From Azolla pinnata (taxonomy: Eukaryota > Streptophyta > Polypodiopsida > Salviniales > Salviniaceae): a stretch of DNA of 39,091 nucleotides. Numbering within the stretch: position 1 is the first letter of the stretch; each line of letters starts with the position of its first letter. The position numbers were made by a program, and so were the translations under genes. Under the pieces are notes generated by a model that was given only the letters and a program-made list of their open reading frames with translations, did no database searches and was not told the origin of the DNA. Shown here piece by piece: positions 36,417 through 39,091 of this stretch. Where the stretch lies: the NCBI GenBank assembly GCA_037176905.1, contig JBBBWG010028988.1:16290-55380 (forward strand). Reading direction: 5' to 3'.

Positions 36417-38036
36417 GTATGAAAGATATAAAATTTGATCATTTTTAACCTAACATTCATTACAGGATGTGAGGGGCACTATTTATTCTACTTCAACTAG
36501 TGTTTGCAAGATAGGATCTGACGGTCCTCCAGAATGATCCCTCTTCCATTGATGTAGTGCAAGACTGCTATAAAGAGCACTTGAGGCTCTGTAACTGTAA
36601 ATTTGTAAAGTTTTTGTTCGGGAGATATCTTCTTACAGCTGATCTTATTGTATTTCGTTAGCTAATAGTACATGGCGTCGTCTTTAGATTATGTAATTTG
36701 TTGTCTCAAATTTTCTTGCGTCCCAATGGAAGAATGTATTACGGAAATAACTTCAGTTGCTTGATAGCATGATTTACTACTAAGAAAACATCTCAGACAA
36801 GTATTTGTAGTACTGATCTGTTTTGGATACTGTGCTATCTTGGAAGAGGCTGAATGTCTTTGCTATACACCAATGCCAACTCTAATTTTCAGCTTCGCTA
36901 CTAAGTTATCTTGCTACTACTATCCACCTATGTCTCTTCCATTTGTTTACCATAGGGATGCAGGTCTCCTGTTAATCAAGGTTGAAAGCATGGATTTCAA
37001 AAGGCGAGAGTTATACTTTCATTAGTTAAGAAAAAAAACTAAAGAGAAAGGCATGATACCAGGGCCCCTCACTCAACTGACGTTACATATCGGGGAAATT
37101 CATTTGGAAGGTAGATATGAAAAGCCAGTGTGAGCTCTTTCTTGATGTGTATAGCATTTGTCTTGTTAAGTTTATGAAACTCTCAAAATGCCGCAAATTG
37201 TTTGATTGATGTGCTCGTGCTTTTTTATGTTTGGCAATTAATGAAAGTATGTACTCAGGAGTTCACTCTGTTTTCCCGATTTAGATCGATATCATTTCCC
37301 TGGGTACTGTTACATTTTATAGATACATTTTTCCACCGGATTCGTGTTTTGACTGTCTTATGAGAGCCATCTGCTCCTGAAGGTTTTCTCGCAGCTCCGA
37401 GAGACAAGACTTCAGATGATTATGTATGACTTTGTCCTCAGTGTTATTGAATGCTAAGCTGATGCGCTTCGCGGTCAGTTTTCTGTTTGGCGGTTTCCTT
37501 CATTTCAATGTACATGCAGATTTCTCAAAAGTTGTACATGTCTCCAACATGCTACTATCATTTGCTTCTTCAAAAGTGGTAAAGAAAACCAGTGAACTGT
37601 TTGGATCTGGGTTTTGGCAAGGGTCGCTTGCACCCACAAGACCCAACAATTGATGCAGTTTTTTCAGGGAGGAATCCCACAGAATCCTGTAGGCAAGCTA
37701 AGTAAAATTCTGCTGCAATTGACTTTCGGATGGAGATTCCATGAGGAAATCGAAAAGAAATGTTTGTTTTTTGTTTCTGTTCCTGAATTGAAAGCAAATG
37801 TGAAAAAAAATGCTGGTAGCGAAATCCTGGTGGTTTTTTGCTGCAGCAAAGTAGTACAAGAAAGGGCTTCAAAAGCAAACAGATTTGTGTCTCTGTATAC
37901 ACACATAAAAAAAAGGGAAACATTCTTCTGAAAACCTTGTCAAATCCCAGATGTACAGATTTCCATTGATTCTACTGTGTTCTTTCAGGACTGTAAAAAA
38001 CTGAAGAGATTTTGGATGTGGGCTCTCCCAAAGCAT
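36417..38036. other. HDC1 3' UTR and convergent intergenic space
   Basis: The first 250-300 bases after the TAG are probably HDC1 3' UTR. The remaining 1.3 kb has only short frames (such as 37426-37653 plus) with no family similarity. HDC1 and the hydrolase gene on the minus strand end toward each other across this stretch. Confidence 0.55.
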
Positions 38037-38074
38037 TCAGTTTTTGAGGAACTTGATAATCAAGTTTGACAATC

Positions 38075-39091
38075 CTATGCCTTTAGCAAATGGGGGTACA
38101 TGCCCCACACCTTTGAGAGTTTTGAGCTGTGCATTGTCGCCCAGAAACCTACACAGCAATCCCCACACAACAAAAAACCAATGAATCATCATCATCGATG
38201 CTGATGATCGAAGCATATGCCATTCTATCTTGATAGAGTTTAGTGTTAAAAGACTCTTTTGTGATGATGATGCTTACGAACAGACTCGATTAATCAGAAA
38301 AATTCCTGATTAGCTCTCATCAGCTCTGCCATCCATCGAAAGCATCGATCGGAGAAGCACGCCGTTCTCGTTGATGGGGTTAGTGTTAAGACTCTTTCTG
38401 ATGCTTTCGGACGGCCAAAAAATCGGTTAATCACAGAGAACAGCATGCCATTCTTTTCTGATTAGCTGCATGTCTACAGGCTTTCATGGAGTGTACTCAA
38501 ATTGAAACAGAAAATTCGAGCAGAATTCGGCAAATGCACTACAAACATGAATGAGTTCCAAGCCAAGAAGTATGTATGTGTATGTATATATTTGCTTGTA
38601 TCAGAAGAAAGAATCTATGCCATGCTCAGCACAACTTACGCTTTGAGCTTATACGCCAGCTCGACACCAAAGATCTTGTCTTCTTCTCCCCAAATGATGA
38701 GAACCTCCTGTGGAAAAAATCGAATCCGCAGAAGAATTAACAAAAGCACCATAGTAGGAAGCCTTGTCGGCAACATTCAATGCATTGGACTAAGCCGATC
38801 GAAGGTTTATCGAATGTATTCTGGGTTATGATTTCTGGCAACTGCTTGACTTTGTTATGGAGGAATTCGGAAATGAGCACAAAAGCACGGAGCCTTTCTT
38901 TCTTACGGTAGATACGGAATTCGATGGTGGCTCTCACCTGTTCGATCCTTGGAAGCGGCGGAGAGCCCTCCTTCCCGAGAATGATCCCATCGACGAGCTC
39001 TAATTTCTCCTGGCGTCGATCCCCGAAGAAAGCCTGGGTGAAATCAAAACAAATGGTGGGCAAATGCGAAGAAAGCCTGGGTGAAATCAAA
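38075..39091 (-). CDS. Alpha/beta-hydrolase family protein, 3' part, frameshifted near the end
   Basis: Three minus-strand exons, read right to left: 39091-38938 (open to the window edge), 38707-38640 and 38148-38075 or further. Exon 1 contains DRRQEKLELVDGIILGKEG and ends PLPRIEQ before the donor GTGAGA. Exon 2 reads EVLIIWGEEDKIFGVELAYK, the strand-plus-acid segment of the hydrolase fold (WGEEDKIF carries the usual catalytic-acid position). Exon 3 reads FLGDNAQLKTLKGVGHVPHL, with the catalytic-histidine motif GH. Splice phases (0, then 2) match. The nucleophile elbow lies beyond the window. After LLKA the frame hits TAG (38077-38075); a shift of one base would instead read LSNLIIKFLKN and stop at 38037, resembling the family's usual end. 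It is therefore a pseudogene, an assembly error or a gene with a shortened tail. Substrate unknown. Confidence 0.7.
39024..39091. repeat. 25-bp duplicated segment at the window edge
   Basis: CGAAGAAAGCCTGGGTGAAA plus TCAAA occurs at 39024-39048 and again at 39067-39091, 43 bases apart and identical. It overlaps the hydrolase exon and codes for FDFTQAFF on the minus strand in one copy. It could be a real tandem duplication or an assembly artefact. Confidence 0.9.

Noticed and set aside
37426..37931. Overlapping frames of 75-117 codons on both strands
   Set aside because: No family similarity, no splice context and overlapping on opposite strands; treated as random.

Overview
The window is nuclear DNA of a flowering plant. 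The grounds are GT-AG introns, a plant LSD1-type zinc-finger gene, a plant HDC1/Rxt3-family gene, a MIR171 hairpin and short (CCCTAAA)n tracts. I do not name the species. Nearly all credible protein coding lies in the right 60 percent. The long open frames on the left are low-complexity or random.

Layout. 1-12.7 kb: gene-poor, AT-rich DNA with a candidate Mutator-type MITE (4589-5032), several small tandem duplications and, from about 6.9 kb, an unusual density of pure trinucleotide tracts (TTC/GAA, GAT/ATC, CAG). 12.8-13.9 kb: a TATA box followed about 0.8 kb downstream by a convincing MIR171 hairpin (mature arm 13728-13748). 16.8-27.0 kb (+): a gene for a protein with three LSD1-type C2C2 zinc fingers, extended by an array of 16 tandem in-frame exons (unit about 235 bp, 28 aa) and ten acidic tail exons that arose by further nested duplication. 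A 100-N assembly gap lies inside the array. 29.6-36.7 kb (+): a complete 12-exon HDC1 homologue (histone deacetylase complex subunit, Rxt3 domain, 834 aa predicted), including an 8-nt microexon. 38.0-39.1 kb (-): the 3' end of an alpha/beta-hydrolase gene, convergent with HDC1, with an apparent frameshift near its end.

The standout is the LSD1-type gene. Every array and tail exon is symmetric (phase 0-0). All are stop-free, and all exon length differences are multiples of three, while intron lengths vary freely. This is the pattern of a protein built by repeated exon duplication and kept under coding constraint. The array peptide is rich in N, Q, S, P and R; the tail is acidic. I know of no LSD1/LOL protein with this architecture, but I could not search a database.

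No operon-like cooperation is implied between these genes. The LSD1-type protein and HDC1 are both plausible nuclear regulators, and miR171 targets GRAS (HAM/SCL6) transcripts that are not in the window.
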